A stretch of DNA of 49,566 bases from a bacterium (GCA_024742755.1 JANSXW010000036.1:1-49566), one strand, 5' to 3'; shown: positions 8,953 to 17,512, counted from the stretch's first letter. Program-made: numbers and translations. The notes: generated from the sequence alone by a model not told the origin.

Positions 8953-9860
8953 ATAACCTGTGAAATTTTATTGGGGTAGTCGGTGATGATCCCGTCTACG
9001 CCCAATCCAATCAGTGCTTTCATGGCGGTGGTGTCGTTGACAGTCCACGGTATGATGGTCATGCCGAGGTCGTGCACGGTGTCCACCACGTTGCCCGTCA
9101 CCATTTTGTAGTAGGGGCTGTAGATTTCCGGGGTGTAGCCAAGGGCATCAAGGTTGACCTGAACGCCGTTGGGGTTTTCAACCAGCAGGGCCGTGGTGAC
9201 AGCAGGGTCAAGCCGGTGCAATTCCTGTAAGGGGCGGACATCGAAAGACTGCACGCAGGTTTGGTTTTTAATGCCCAGGCCTTCTATTTCCTGCAAAACG
9301 AGGCGGGCAAAGGTCAGCGGGCGGGGCGCTTTGAGGTTGTCGTAAGCCGGGTCATGCTTGATTTCGATATTGTAGCGGGGCTTGGGCCGGTTGTGCTCGG
9401 CACAGTAAGCATTGACGGCTTGTACCACCTCGCTAAGCAGGGGCTTGTGTGCCGGCGTGGGCGCTTGCCCCGGAAAGCGTTCGTTGCCTCGGGTACCGCA
9501 ATCGTAGGCTTTGATCTGAGCATAAGGCATTTGAAAGAGCAGCAGTTCCGCTTCCTCGTCTTCCGTAACGGGCCGCCCGTCCGGATGGCTGCAGATGTGA
9601 TGGGACATCCAGGGCTCGTGGCTGACCACCAGCAGGCTGTCCTGACTTACCGCCAGGTCGAGCTCCAGCGTTTTAACCTGAGGGAATTCCAGTGCTTTGA
9701 GAAAGGCGGGCACCGTGTTTTCCGGCAACAGCCCGCGGGCGCCCCGGTGGCCCTGCCAGTCGAAACCGGCAGCTTGTTCAGCAGTCATATCTTGTTGAGT
9801 TGAAGGGGCTGAGCAGGCCGAAAGCCCGAGCAGCATAAGGAGGAAATAAAATTGGCGCAT
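8943..9860 (-). CDS. Glycerophosphodiester phosphodiesterase family lipoprotein
   Basis: Starting at the ATG at 9860, the 305-residue protein opens with a lipoprotein signal (LLGLSAC, Cys16); the longer open frame upstream has no signal and runs into the opposite gene's leader. The GDPD TIM-barrel signature is intact: HRG at 38-40 (catalytic His38), PENT at 46-49, metal ligands Glu66 and Asp68, and the second catalytic His81. It ends with IITDYPN, typical of the family. It should release glycerol-3-phosphate and an alcohol from deacylated phospholipids outside the inner membrane. Its stop overlaps the preceding convergent gene by 10 bp, and its start is 76 bp from a divergent peptidase gene. 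Confidence 0.93.
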   Translation of the reverse strand: MRQFYFLLMLLGLSACSAPSTQQDMTAEQAAGFDWQGHRGARGLLPENTVPAFLKALEFPQVKTLELDLAVSQDSLLVVSHEPWMSHHICSHPDGRPVTEDEEAELLLFQMPYAQIKAYDCGTRGNERFPGQAPTPAHKPLLSEVVQAVNAYCAEHNRPKPRYNIEIKHDPAYDNLKAPRPLTFARLVLQEIEGLGIKNQTCVQSFDVRPLQELHRLDPAVTTALLVENPNGVQVNLDALGYTPEIYSPYYKMVTGNVVDTVHDLGMTIIPWTVNDTTAMKALIGLGVDGIITDYPNKISQVIQN

Positions 9861-9877
9861 GTTGCATAGGTTTGGGG

Positions 9878-9885
9878 TAAAGATA
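9878..9885 (-). promoter_or_regulatory. Weak -7 box candidate of the GDPD gene
   Basis: The minus strand reads TATCTTTA, seven of eight matches to TAnnTTTG, 17 bp before the ATG in the 76-bp divergent spacer. No good -33 element is seen. Confidence 0.25.
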
Positions 9886-9936
9886 CGGAATTGGGAAATT
9901 GCCTTTTCCCGGAAAAACGTATTTTCACCATCAAAA

Positions 9937-11547
9937 ATGCGAACCTTCCTTTTGCCGCTTGTGCTCTTGTGCCCATTCCTGCTGTTGGCGCAGGCTTCCA
10001 TTCCCCGCCTTTCCCAAATAGATGTACAGCATTATACCTTTCAGCTGGAGCTGAGTGATGCGCACGATACCATTCAGGGCAGTGCCTTGATTGATATCCG
10101 GTTTTTGCAGGCATTGGATACCCTTGTATTGGACCTGGTAGCAGCAGAAGCCGGGCAGGGGGGCATGCAAGTCCTGGAAGTGAATGAAGGGGGCGAACTT
10201 TTGGCCTACCGGCATGAAGGTGCTCAATTGCACATTGCGCTGGGCAGCCCAACAGCGGCAGGTTCCGCCCGGCAATTCACCATTCGGTACAAAGGCGTGC
10301 CGGCTGATGGGCTTATCATCGCCCAAAACAAGTACGGTGACCGGACCTTTTTTGGAGACAACTGGCCCAATCGCGCCCATCATTACCTGCCCTGCGTGGA
10401 CCACCCTTCGGATAAAGCGACCGTGGCATTCGTCATAATCGCGCCGGGCCATTATCAGGTGGTGGGCTCCGGCCTGCAGCTGGAAGAGCTCAATTTGGAT
10501 AAGGAAACGAAGCTGACCTTTTGGCGTATGGATACGCCTATCCCCACCAAAGTGGCGGTCTTTGGTGCGGCGCAGTTTGCGGTGAGCCGGGCCGGGGAGG
10601 CCGCCGGCATACCTGTTACGAGCTGGGTCTATCCCCAAAACCGGACGGAAGGCTATCAGGACTACGGGCAGGCTACAGAGGTTTTGCAGTTTTTTATCGA
10701 CTCCATCGGGCCCTATTCTTACCCAAAACTGGCCAATGTACAGTCCAAAACCCGATACGGGGGGATGGAAAACGCCAGCAATATTTTCTACTTTGAAAAT
10801 TCAGTGACCGGTGGGCAGGACCATGAAGACCTTATTGCCCACGAAGTTGCCCATCAGTGGTTTGGCAACAGCGTGACGGAAGGCAACTGGCACCACATCT
10901 GGCTGAGCGAAGGCTTTGCCACCTATGGGGCTAATCTTTATATTGAACACAAGTACGGCCGGGATGCTATGGCCAAGCGGCTGCTTACCGAGCGTCAGCA
11001 GGTCCTGCAGTTTGCCCGACAGTCCAACCGCCCTGTTATCGATACCCTCGTCACCAACTGGAACCGGCTGCTGAATGCCAACGCCTATCAGAAAGGCAAC
11101 TGGGTGTTGCACATGCTGCGGCATAAGGTAGGCGAACGGGCATTTTGGTCGGGCCTGCGCGGCTACTACAAAGCCTATCAAAACGGCAACGCCCTGACCC
11201 GGGATTTTCAGGAGGTAATGGAAATGGCCAGTGGGGAGGATTTGAGCGACTTTTTTTACCAGTGGCTTTACCAGCCCGGCGTGCCGGAAATTGGCGTGAG
11301 CTGGTCCTGGAGCAAAAAAGAAGGCTTGCAGCTGGACATCGGGCAATTGCGCAATGATGCCACCTACACCTTTCCCTTGGATATTGCAGCGGAAGCCCCC
11401 GATGGCACCCGTCAAACCTGGACGGTAAACATTGATCAGGAACGGCAGACGGCGACCCTGCCCTGCGATTTTGAGCCGGAGCGGCTATGGCTGGACCCGG
11501 ATACCTGGCTGCTTTTTAGCGCTGAACTGAAGCGGATGAAAAATTAA
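9937..11547 (+). CDS. M1 family zinc aminopeptidase, secreted
   Basis: I choose the ATG at 9937, in front of a signal peptide (RTFLLPLVLLCPFLLLAQA), over one 26 codons upstream. The 536-residue protein has the exopeptidase motif as GGMEN (275-279), the zinc site HEVAH (302-306) and the distal ligand Glu325 (18 residues on). A Tyr in NAYQKG is the catalytic tyrosine candidate. It lacks the HEAT-like tail of the M1 protein at 941 and ends soon after the helical domain, so the two are different subfamilies rather than recent duplicates. It probably degrades peptides in the periplasm. It is divergent from the GDPD gene and purU follows 31 bp after its stop. Confidence 0.93.
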   Translation: MRTFLLPLVLLCPFLLLAQASIPRLSQIDVQHYTFQLELSDAHDTIQGSALIDIRFLQALDTLVLDLVAAEAGQGGMQVLEVNEGGELLAYRHEGAQLHIALGSPTAAGSARQFTIRYKGVPADGLIIAQNKYGDRTFFGDNWPNRAHHYLPCVDHPSDKATVAFVIIAPGHYQVVGSGLQLEELNLDKETKLTFWRMDTPIPTKVAVFGAAQFAVSRAGEAAGIPVTSWVYPQNRTEGYQDYGQATEVLQFFIDSIGPYSYPKLANVQSKTRYGGMENASNIFYFENSVTGGQDHEDLIAHEVAHQWFGNSVTEGNWHHIWLSEGFATYGANLYIEHKYGRDAMAKRLLTERQQVLQFARQSNRPVIDTLVTNWNRLLNANAYQKGNWVLHMLRHKVGERAFWSGLRGYYKAYQNGNALTRDFQEVMEMASGEDLSDFFYQWLYQPGVPEIGVSWSWSKKEGLQLDIGQLRNDATYTFPLDIAAEAPDGTRQTWTVNIDQERQTATLPCDFEPERLWLDPDTWLLFSAELKRMKN

Positions 11548-11578
11548 TTTGCATTTTTGTGCCTCCAAAACGGGAAAC

Positions 11579-12436
11579 ATGAAAAAAACGGCCATTTTGC
11601 TGATTCACTGCCCGGACCAAACCGGTCTTGTCGCGGCAGTCACAGACTTTCTGCACCGCAACAACGGGAACGTCATCTCTCTGGACCAGCACGTCGACCG
11701 GCAGGCGGGGCGCTTCTTTATGCGGGTGGAGTGGGAACTGCAGGGGTTCAATATCCCTTCCGAAAAAATTGATGAGTATTTCGGCACTTTGGTAGGGCAA
11801 AAATACCAGATGGAATGGCAGGTGCACCTGAGCGAGCACAAACCGCGCATGGCCATATTCGTCTCCAAAATGTCGCATTGTCTGTATGATATCCTGCAGC
11901 GCTGCATGAGCGGGGAGTGGGAGGTGGAAATCCCGGTAATCGTCAGCAACCACGAAAACCTCCGCTACATCGCTGAGCGGTTTGAGATTCCCTTTGAGGT
12001 CTTCCCCATTACCAAGGCCAACAAAGCAGAGCAGGAACAGCGGGAGATCGAGCTGATGCGTAAGCTGGATGTTGACTTCATCGTATTGGCCCGGTATATG
12101 CAAATTTTGTCCGATGATTTTGTAGCAGCGTTCCCGAATCAGGTCATCAATATTCACCACTCTTTCCTGCCTGCCTTCAAAGGGGCAAAACCCTACCACT
12201 CAGCTTTCAACCGGGGCGTGAAGGTGATTGGGGCAACGAGCCATTACGTCACCGCTGATCTGGATGAAGGGCCAATCATCGAGCAGGATGTCCGCCGGAT
12301 TTCTCATAAGGACACCATTCAGGACCTCATCCGTATCGGTAAGGACCTGGAGAAAGTCGTCCTGGCCCGGGCAATCTGGCTGGAGATTCAGCATAAGATT
12401 TTGCCTTATCAAAATAAGACGATTGTCTTTGATTAA
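11579..12436 (+). CDS. purU: Formyltetrahydrofolate deformylase
   Basis: The ATG at 11579 gives a 285-residue protein, the usual PurU length. An N-terminal ACT domain (KKTAILLIHCPDQTGLVAAV, about 1-80) is followed by a formyltransferase-type domain. The active-site residues of this fold are present: Asn191 and His193 in INIHHSFLPAFKG, and Asp229 in ADLDEGP. The enzyme hydrolyses 10-formyl-THF to formate and THF, supplying formate for purine synthesis and balancing one-carbon pools. The ACT domain suggests control by an amino acid, as methionine and glycine control the E. coli enzyme. metH, another folate enzyme, lies in the same window but not in the same operon. Confidence 0.95.
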   Translation: MKKTAILLIHCPDQTGLVAAVTDFLHRNNGNVISLDQHVDRQAGRFFMRVEWELQGFNIPSEKIDEYFGTLVGQKYQMEWQVHLSEHKPRMAIFVSKMSHCLYDILQRCMSGEWEVEIPVIVSNHENLRYIAERFEIPFEVFPITKANKAEQEQREIELMRKLDVDFIVLARYMQILSDDFVAAFPNQVINIHHSFLPAFKGAKPYHSAFNRGVKVIGATSHYVTADLDEGPIIEQDVRRISHKDTIQDLIRIGKDLEKVVLARAIWLEIQHKILPYQNKTIVFD

Positions 12437-12448
12437 GAAGTCGATATG

Positions 12449-12824
12449 ACTGATGCCGCTGATGCTGGCAAACCTGTGCCGTCCCACAAGCATGCCCCAG
12501 CTCGAAATCAGTGCAAATCTGCGCAATCAGTCCAATCAGTGTTCCAACTCTCCACGCACAGCAATCGTACACTGATGCCGCTGATCTGCCCAACGGGACC
12601 CGCCCCGCTGGAGGACCTCCCAGGAATCAGTGGAAATCTGCGGAAATCAGTCCAATCTGTGTTCCAACTCCCCACCCACAACAATAGTATACTGAGGACG
12701 CTGATCTGACTGATGACACTGATCTGCTTTGCTGGACCCACCCCGCTGGAGGACCCGCCCGGGAATCAGTGTGAATCTGCGCAAATCAGTCTAATCAGTG
12801 TTCCTACCTCCAAACAAACCAATG
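12449..12824 (+). repeat. Three tandem copies of a 120-134 bp hairpin-forming repeat
   Basis: The units are about 12449-12570, 12571-12690 and 12691-12824. Each has a 5' arm of ACTGATGCCGCTGATCTG type, a GC-rich centre (CCCGCTGGAGGACC) and a 3' arm made of 9-10 bp steps such as AATCAGTG, AAATCTGCG, AATCAGTCC, ending in GTTCC. CACTGAT of the 5' arm is the reverse complement of ATCAGTG in the 3' arm, so a unit can fold on itself. A fourth, inverted copy is at 34241-34373. The first unit begins 13 bp after the purU stop. There is no gene in the block from 12437 to 12919, and open frames crossing it are by-products of the repeat. Confidence 0.85.
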
Positions 12825-12919
12825 ACGCCCTCTCCAATAATCTCACCACAATCATCCCCCCACTTGTGAATGGAAAACAAATACCGTATTTTCAACATTC
12901 AATCAATCCAACCCCGAAT

Positions 12920-14485
12920 ATGATAATTGGAAGATACCTACTCGCCCTGGCACTGAGCTCATTCAGCATCTGCATTTACGCTCAAAACCAGCCCCCGCAG
13001 CTCACGATACAGTCCGTAGACCTCAATCCGGAAACACAGACGGTAACCATTACCTACGATCTGGCAGACGCGGAAGACACCGAGCTTGAAGTTTTCCTAC
13101 GCGCCGCACCGGCAGGCAGCTCCAACTTCAGTATACATGCGGAGAATGTGTCCGGTGCGATTGGATTTCCGGTTTCACCGGGCGAGGGCTTGCAGCTGAC
13201 CTGGAACTACGCAGGCGAAATCGGCAGCAGCGATACCTATGACTTCAAAATCATTGCCGATGATGGCTACGACATCCCAATCGAAGACCTGGTGGCGCAG
13301 GTGGACAGTCCGTCATTGCGGGCCCGCATGGAGCACATCGCCGGGATCCGGCACTACATTACGAACCCCGGGAACCTGAACCGCTGCCGGGATACCCTGG
13401 AGCAGGCTTTCCTGGATTATGGGCTGGAAACCTTCCGGCAAAATTTTCCCAACCTGGGCACCACCGGCCAGAATGTCATTGGCGATCATTGGGGGCAAAC
13501 ACAGAGTCAGCAGGTGATCATCATCGACGGGCACTATGACACCGTCAGTGATTCTCCGGGGGCTGACGATAACGGGACCGCCACTGTGGGCGTACTCGAA
13601 GCCGCCCGCATCCTTTCCCCTTACCACTTCCGCAAAAGCCTGCGGTTCATTGGCTTTGACTTTGAGGAAACCGGGCTGGATGGCAGTATGTATTACGTGG
13701 AGCACCTGTCCGGCAATGAAGCCATCGAAGGTGTGCTCAATATGGAGATGATTGGCTACTACAGCGATGAACCCAATAGCCAGGATTTCCCGCCTGGCTT
13801 TGAGTTGGTCTTCCCGGAGGCGGCCGCCGAGGTGCAGTCGGATGCCAACCGGGGCAATTTTCTAATCAATGTGGGGCCAGGTTTTGGGAGTGCCCTGTAT
13901 AATGCCTTCAATACAGCGGCTGAAGCTTATGTCCCGGAGCTGCGGGTGATCGGGCTGAATGTGGTGAACCCTCTGCTTGTCCCTGACCTGCTGCGCAGCG
14001 ACCACGGCTCTTTCTGGGAAGCCAACATCCCAGCACTCATGCTCACCGATGGCGCAGATTTCCGCAACCCGCATTATCACGAGCCTTCAGACACGATTGG
14101 CACCCTTGACTTCACCTTTATGGCCAATTCAGTGAAAGCCGTAATTGCTACTGCTGCCATGATGGCGGAACCCATGCATAGTGGGGAAGCCATTGCCAGT
14201 AATGTGTTGATTACGGATACGGGGCACCTGCATGAACTTCCCTGCAGTTATTTCCTTTCGCCCAATCCGGCGCAGGAGGCGTTCACCATCCGTTTTGGCG
14301 ACTGCCAGCCCATGCAGCTCGATTTGCGCCTTTACAATGTGAAAGGGCAACAGGTTTGGAGCGGGCGGCATGACACCACTATGGGCAGTCTTCGCATCCC
14401 CGTTGGCCATTGTACGCCGGGCGTTTACTGGCTTCAGCTCAGTGATGGGCACCACTTTAGCGCGCAACGGGTGATGGTGCGGTAA
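12920..14485 (+). CDS. M28 family zinc peptidase exported by the type IX secretion system
   Basis: The ATG at 12920 precedes a signal peptide (IIGRYLLALALSSFSICIYAQ); upstream in-frame sequence is repeat DNA. After an Ig-like region (25-125) comes the M28 catalytic domain: His205 (DGHYDT), bridging Asp216 (GADDNG), Glu249/Glu250 (DFEETG) and His387 (NPHYHEPSDT). The ligand normally Asp in NMDMIG is Glu276 here (NMEMIG), a conservative change. Residues of about 440-521 form a T9SS sorting domain (LSPNPAQEAF ... GVYWLQLS ... RVMVR). The protein should be exported and act as an aminopeptidase or related exopeptidase at the surface. A strong terminator follows. Confidence 0.93.
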   Translation: MIIGRYLLALALSSFSICIYAQNQPPQLTIQSVDLNPETQTVTITYDLADAEDTELEVFLRAAPAGSSNFSIHAENVSGAIGFPVSPGEGLQLTWNYAGEIGSSDTYDFKIIADDGYDIPIEDLVAQVDSPSLRARMEHIAGIRHYITNPGNLNRCRDTLEQAFLDYGLETFRQNFPNLGTTGQNVIGDHWGQTQSQQVIIIDGHYDTVSDSPGADDNGTATVGVLEAARILSPYHFRKSLRFIGFDFEETGLDGSMYYVEHLSGNEAIEGVLNMEMIGYYSDEPNSQDFPPGFELVFPEAAAEVQSDANRGNFLINVGPGFGSALYNAFNTAAEAYVPELRVIGLNVVNPLLVPDLLRSDHGSFWEANIPALMLTDGADFRNPHYHEPSDTIGTLDFTFMANSVKAVIATAAMMAEPMHSGEAIASNVLITDTGHLHELPCSYFLSPNPAQEAFTIRFGDCQPMQLDLRLYNVKGQQVWSGRHDTTMGSLRIPVGHCTPGVYWLQLSDGHHFSAQRVMVR

Positions 14486-14487
14486 GT

Positions 14488-14525
14488 AGTTAGGGCAGGC
14501 TGGCAAAGCCTGCCCTAACTTTTTC
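14488..14525 (+). terminator. Strong intrinsic terminator after the M28 gene
   Basis: AGTTAGGGCAGGCT (14488-14501) pairs perfectly with AGCCTGCCCTAACT (14507-14520) around a 5-base loop and is followed by TTTTT. It separates the M28 gene from the convergent coiled-coil gene. Confidence 0.9.
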
Positions 14526-14527
14526 CA

Positions 14528-15562
14528 CTAATCAAAAAAGCTATCATACCCTTCCTTGCTGCTGCTGCCGCCCCGCTTTTGCTGCTCCGGCTCCGCCATA
14601 GGAGAGTCGAGGTTTAGCGTATCGGAGCTGGAAGAATCGCCGTCCATCAGCATCAGGGTACTTTCCTTTTCCCATTGTTCGAGCATTTTCAGCCCCTCAT
14701 CTTCGAAGATGCCCTGCTGCAGGTCGATGGAGTTCATGACGTTGGAAGACATTTCCATGAAGCGCTCCATTTCCCCTACCTTATTGGCCACATCGTCGGT
14801 GATGGCCTCCATGGCTGCATCAAACATGGCCCGCTTGTCCGGATCGCCGGACATGACACTCATGGCAGACTTCATAGCGGAGTGGGAAGTACGGATGGCT
14901 TTGCGCTCCTGTTCCTTGAGCTGCACCTGATCCTTGGTGTCCTCCAACAGGATTTCAGAATTCTGGTGCATCTTTTTCAGAATGCGGTACATCACATCCA
15001 TCCGGTTGAGGAGAGACGTGTATTTTTCATTGCTGTCTTTCAGCCGGGCTGCTTTACGGGTAGCCAGGACAACCTGACTGTCCATGCCTTTTTCCTTCGC
15101 AGCGCTTGCCATTTTCATTTGCTCCTCAATGGTGCGGGTGTTTTCCTCCACCAGGGTTTGCAGTTTCCGCATCTGGCCCCGGAGGACGCCGATCTGCTTG
15201 CGCATCTTAACCAGGTTGTTGGACAGGTCCTCCACATAGCTTTTCAAAATGCCGATGGGGTCTACCTGCACAAAAATGCCGGTGACTTTGCGCATCACGC
15301 TTTTGTACATGTACCAAATGAGGTTGCGCATGCGGGGGTCCAGGATCATATAGACCACCGCCGCCAGCACAGCCAGCAGGATAGCCAGGTAAAGCGTATT
15401 CTGAACCAGCGCCAGGATAGCGCCCATGTTGACCGCCAGCAAATAGCCGCCGCCCAGAATCAGGGCACCCAGAAAAATCGCACCGGTCACGCCTTCCGGG
15501 CGCTTCCAAAATGACTTTTGCCTGAATTCAGATTGATCAAAATTTGGCGATGATGTTGCCAT
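14528..15562 (-). CDS. Membrane-anchored coiled-coil protein with PspA/IM30-like layout, function unknown
   Basis: The 344-residue product has two transmembrane helices near the N-terminus (about 25-44 and 47-73), then a long, charged, almost purely helical region. That region starts with DPIGILKSYVEDL, runs through basic and acidic helices, and contains an AMEAITDDVANKVGEMERF stretch near residue 260. The order (a 'DP..ILK' opening, long hairpin helices, a compact acidic helix) recalls PspA/IM30 and ESCRT-III-like proteins, which remodel or protect membranes; those lack two N-terminal TM helices. The C-terminus is Ser- and acid-rich and ends EGYDSFFD. This is resemblance by eye, not a proven homology. 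It is transcribed 29 bp behind the 190-residue coiled-coil gene. Confidence 0.7.
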   Translation of the reverse strand: MATSSPNFDQSEFRQKSFWKRPEGVTGAIFLGALILGGGYLLAVNMGAILALVQNTLYLAILLAVLAAVVYMILDPRMRNLIWYMYKSVMRKVTGIFVQVDPIGILKSYVEDLSNNLVKMRKQIGVLRGQMRKLQTLVEENTRTIEEQMKMASAAKEKGMDSQVVLATRKAARLKDSNEKYTSLLNRMDVMYRILKKMHQNSEILLEDTKDQVQLKEQERKAIRTSHSAMKSAMSVMSGDPDKRAMFDAAMEAITDDVANKVGEMERFMEMSSNVMNSIDLQQGIFEDEGLKMLEQWEKESTLMLMDGDSSSSDTLNLDSPMAEPEQQKRGGSSSKEGYDSFFD

Positions 15563-15591
15563 AGTTATATCGGTATGGTTATGTCAAAAAA

Positions 15592-16164
15592 TTAAAGGTA
15601 CGACTCCATGCTTTCAATGTCCTTCTGTATCTCATTGGAAATACTTTGCAGGGCATGCTGGAAAGCATCTTTGGTAGACAGCAGTTTGTCTTTGGCAGCC
15701 TGAATGTCTTCATCAGCAGAAGCAATGGTCTGCTCTCCCTGTTTGATTTTAGCTTCCAGGCTCTTGATTTTGTTTTCCAGCTCTTCAATTTTGCCCTGAA
15801 ACTCCGCCACCTGCTTCTTCATTTTCTCCACCTCCTGCATCTTGGCCTTGACGCGCTGCTCCATTTGCCGTTTGAGCGACTCTTCAAAGTGCTCATTTTC
15901 ATTGTCCAGCACCTTCTTATAATGGAGGGCCGTTTTCAGGAGTTTTTCCTTGGTCAGCCCCATCGTGGAGGCTGTTGCGTAGGCGGACCGGAAAGCAGTC
16001 GGCTCATCCATGTCCATATCGCGAAGCCGGGCGAGTGCCTGTTTGAACTCAATATAATCGAAACCCGGGAGATTTTCATTAGCCAAAGCACGGGTCAGGG
16101 CGCTTACACTTCTTTCGTCCAGCCCATGGTGATCGCCAAAGAGCGATTTCAGGTCTTTTTGCAT
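15592..16164 (-). CDS. Cytoplasmic coiled-coil protein, partner of the membrane coiled-coil protein, unknown
   Basis: This 190-residue protein has no signal or transmembrane segment. The N-terminal 90 residues look like a compact helical domain (LDERSVSALTRAL ... FDYIEFKQALARLRDMDMDE). Residues of about 95-185 are one uninterrupted coiled coil rich in K, E and Q. It is the first gene of a probable two-gene operon with the PspA-like membrane protein. Shared helical nature suggests the two bind each other, which is inference. It is divergent from an ECF sigma factor gene with 164 bp between starts. I recognise no named family. Confidence 0.7.
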   Translation of the reverse strand: MQKDLKSLFGDHHGLDERSVSALTRALANENLPGFDYIEFKQALARLRDMDMDEPTAFRSAYATASTMGLTKEKLLKTALHYKKVLDNENEHFEESLKRQMEQRVKAKMQEVEKMKKQVAEFQGKIEELENKIKSLEAKIKQGEQTIASADEDIQAAKDKLLSTKDAFQHALQSISNEIQKDIESMESYL

Positions 16165-16328
16165 TTAGTCGATTGTTTTTAACTGTTGCTACAAATTAAA
16201 AGAAATTGCCGGAAAACCACAGTATATTTTCGATGATCCCGGATGGAAGTTCGATATAACAATTTTTTTTCGATTTTTTTGAACGCCCCCACCGAAGGCG
16301 TGTATCCCATATCAAACACAGGCACCGA

Positions 16329-16910
16329 ATGCCCGATCAGAAGCAATCCAAGGCGATACCCACTGACGAAGAGCTGATGCAACGTATACAGCGGGGGCAG
16401 GAGTCTGCCTTTAATGCCCTGTACGACCGCTACAGTCAGCGCATGTACCGGTACTTTTACCGCATGCTGGGGCAATCGGCAGAAATGGCGCATGATTTTA
16501 CGCAGGAGCTGTTCCTAAAAATTATTGAACAGCCGGAGGCTTTCGATACCCAGCGCCGGTTTTCCACCTGGTTTTATGCCGTGGCAGGCAATTTGGTTAA
16601 AAATGAGTACCGCAGAAAAGCCAAACAGCCGCTGCAGGCCCCTTTAGAGGAGGCCAACACGGCTTCGGCTTCCATAGGCGCACTGCCCGACCTCGACGCA
16701 GAGGTGCGCAAAGCCTATATAGAAAAAGCCGTGCAGGCCCTGCGCCCCCATCACAGGGAGTGCTTTTTGCTGCGCTATCAGGAAGGTTTAGCCGTGCAGG
16801 AAATCAGTGAAATCGTGGACTGCCCGCCCGGCACCGTCAAGTCACGCCTGCACTACAGCCTAAAAAAATTGAACGAACTGCTCAGCTGCGTGCTGGGCCC
16901 AAACGCATAA
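16329..16910 (+). CDS. ECF-type RNA polymerase sigma factor
   Basis: The 193-residue protein has the two-domain ECF layout. Region 2 spans about residues 20-95 (FNALYDRYSQRMYRYFYRML ... FTQELFLKIIE ... FSTWFYAVAGN). Region 4 spans about 130-185 (LRPHHRECFLLRYQEGLAVQ, then a helix-turn-helix ending TVKSRLHYSLKKL). It directs RNA polymerase to a stress or surface regulon. Its stop is 2 bp before the start of a membrane protein gene that fits an anti-sigma factor. The divergent coiled-coil operon is a possible target, because sigma factors often sit beside genes they control, but no repeated promoter motif is obvious. Confidence 0.93.
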   Translation: MPDQKQSKAIPTDEELMQRIQRGQESAFNALYDRYSQRMYRYFYRMLGQSAEMAHDFTQELFLKIIEQPEAFDTQRRFSTWFYAVAGNLVKNEYRRKAKQPLQAPLEEANTASASIGALPDLDAEVRKAYIEKAVQALRPHHRECFLLRYQEGLAVQEISEIVDCPPGTVKSRLHYSLKKLNELLSCVLGPNA

Positions 16911-16912
16911 TT

Positions 16913-17512
16913 ATGGAGCCATTGACCAACCACATCGAAGCCCTACTGGCAACAAAAGATTATGAGGAGCTGACCAAGACCGAGCGCGATCAGGTCACTC
17001 AATCCTGCGGGCAACAGGAGTACGAACAGCTCCGTCAGGTCATCCTCTCCGGCCAATCGCTGGCAGAGGCGCCCACGCCCCCACCATCCCTCAAAGCCAA
17101 CCTGATGAAGGCCTTCCGGCAAAAGCATCAGCGCCGCAACATCCCCCTGCATTCCCTTACGCTCCCTTTCTGGCAGGCCGCCGCCATTGCTGCCTGCATG
17201 GTGTTGATGGGGCAGTTCGTCCGCTTTGGGCCCGTCTACGCTCACCCCCCCGCTATGGCCTGGGAAGCCAATGATTCCATATGGTTCAAAAAAGTGACGC
17301 AAATCGTAGCCGATACAGCCCTGGCGGTGTTCTCAGCTGATGATCAACTGAAAGCTCCGAAAGATAGCGAAGCTGCAATTGCCGTTACCGATACCCGTCA
17401 CTTACCAGCCGAAAAACTGCTGCCCCAGCCGGTTTCTGATACGCCCGGTTGGGCCAGGCGGTCTGCACTGGGTACCGTAGAAAATGCGCCACTCTTGCTG
17501 ATGGTGCATTGA
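16913..17512 (+). CDS. Probable anti-sigma factor, single-pass membrane protein
   Basis: It starts 2 bp after the ECF sigma stop, so the two are translationally coupled. The 199 residues comprise a cytoplasmic N-terminal region (1-80) with short helices as in anti-sigma domains, one transmembrane helix (about 88-107, LPFWQAAAIAACMVLMGQFV), and an extracytoplasmic tail of about 90 residues without a recognisable fold. There is no HxxxCxxC zinc motif, so it is not a ZAS-type anti-sigma. The assignment rests on position, size and topology rather than on sequence similarity. Confidence 0.65.
   Translation: MEPLTNHIEALLATKDYEELTKTERDQVTQSCGQQEYEQLRQVILSGQSLAEAPTPPPSLKANLMKAFRQKHQRRNIPLHSLTLPFWQAAAIAACMVLMGQFVRFGPVYAHPPAMAWEANDSIWFKKVTQIVADTALAVFSADDQLKAPKDSEAAIAVTDTRHLPAEKLLPQPVSDTPGWARRSALGTVENAPLLLMVH

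Noticed and set aside
12446..12709. Open frame across the hairpin repeats
   Set aside because: The frame exists because the repeat unit lacks stops in one phase; it has no protein-like composition.
12449..12824. CRISPR-like array
   Set aside because: The units are 120-134 bp with internal steps, have no unique spacers, and no cas genes are present.
14675..15514. 279-codon plus-strand frame opposite the coiled-coil membrane gene
   Set aside because: The minus strand encodes a coherent TM plus coiled-coil protein with operon context; the plus frame is Leu/His-rich shadow sequence.
16179..16493. 104-codon minus-strand frame over the sigma factor start
   Set aside because: It overlaps the sigma gene and the divergent leader and has no protein-like features.
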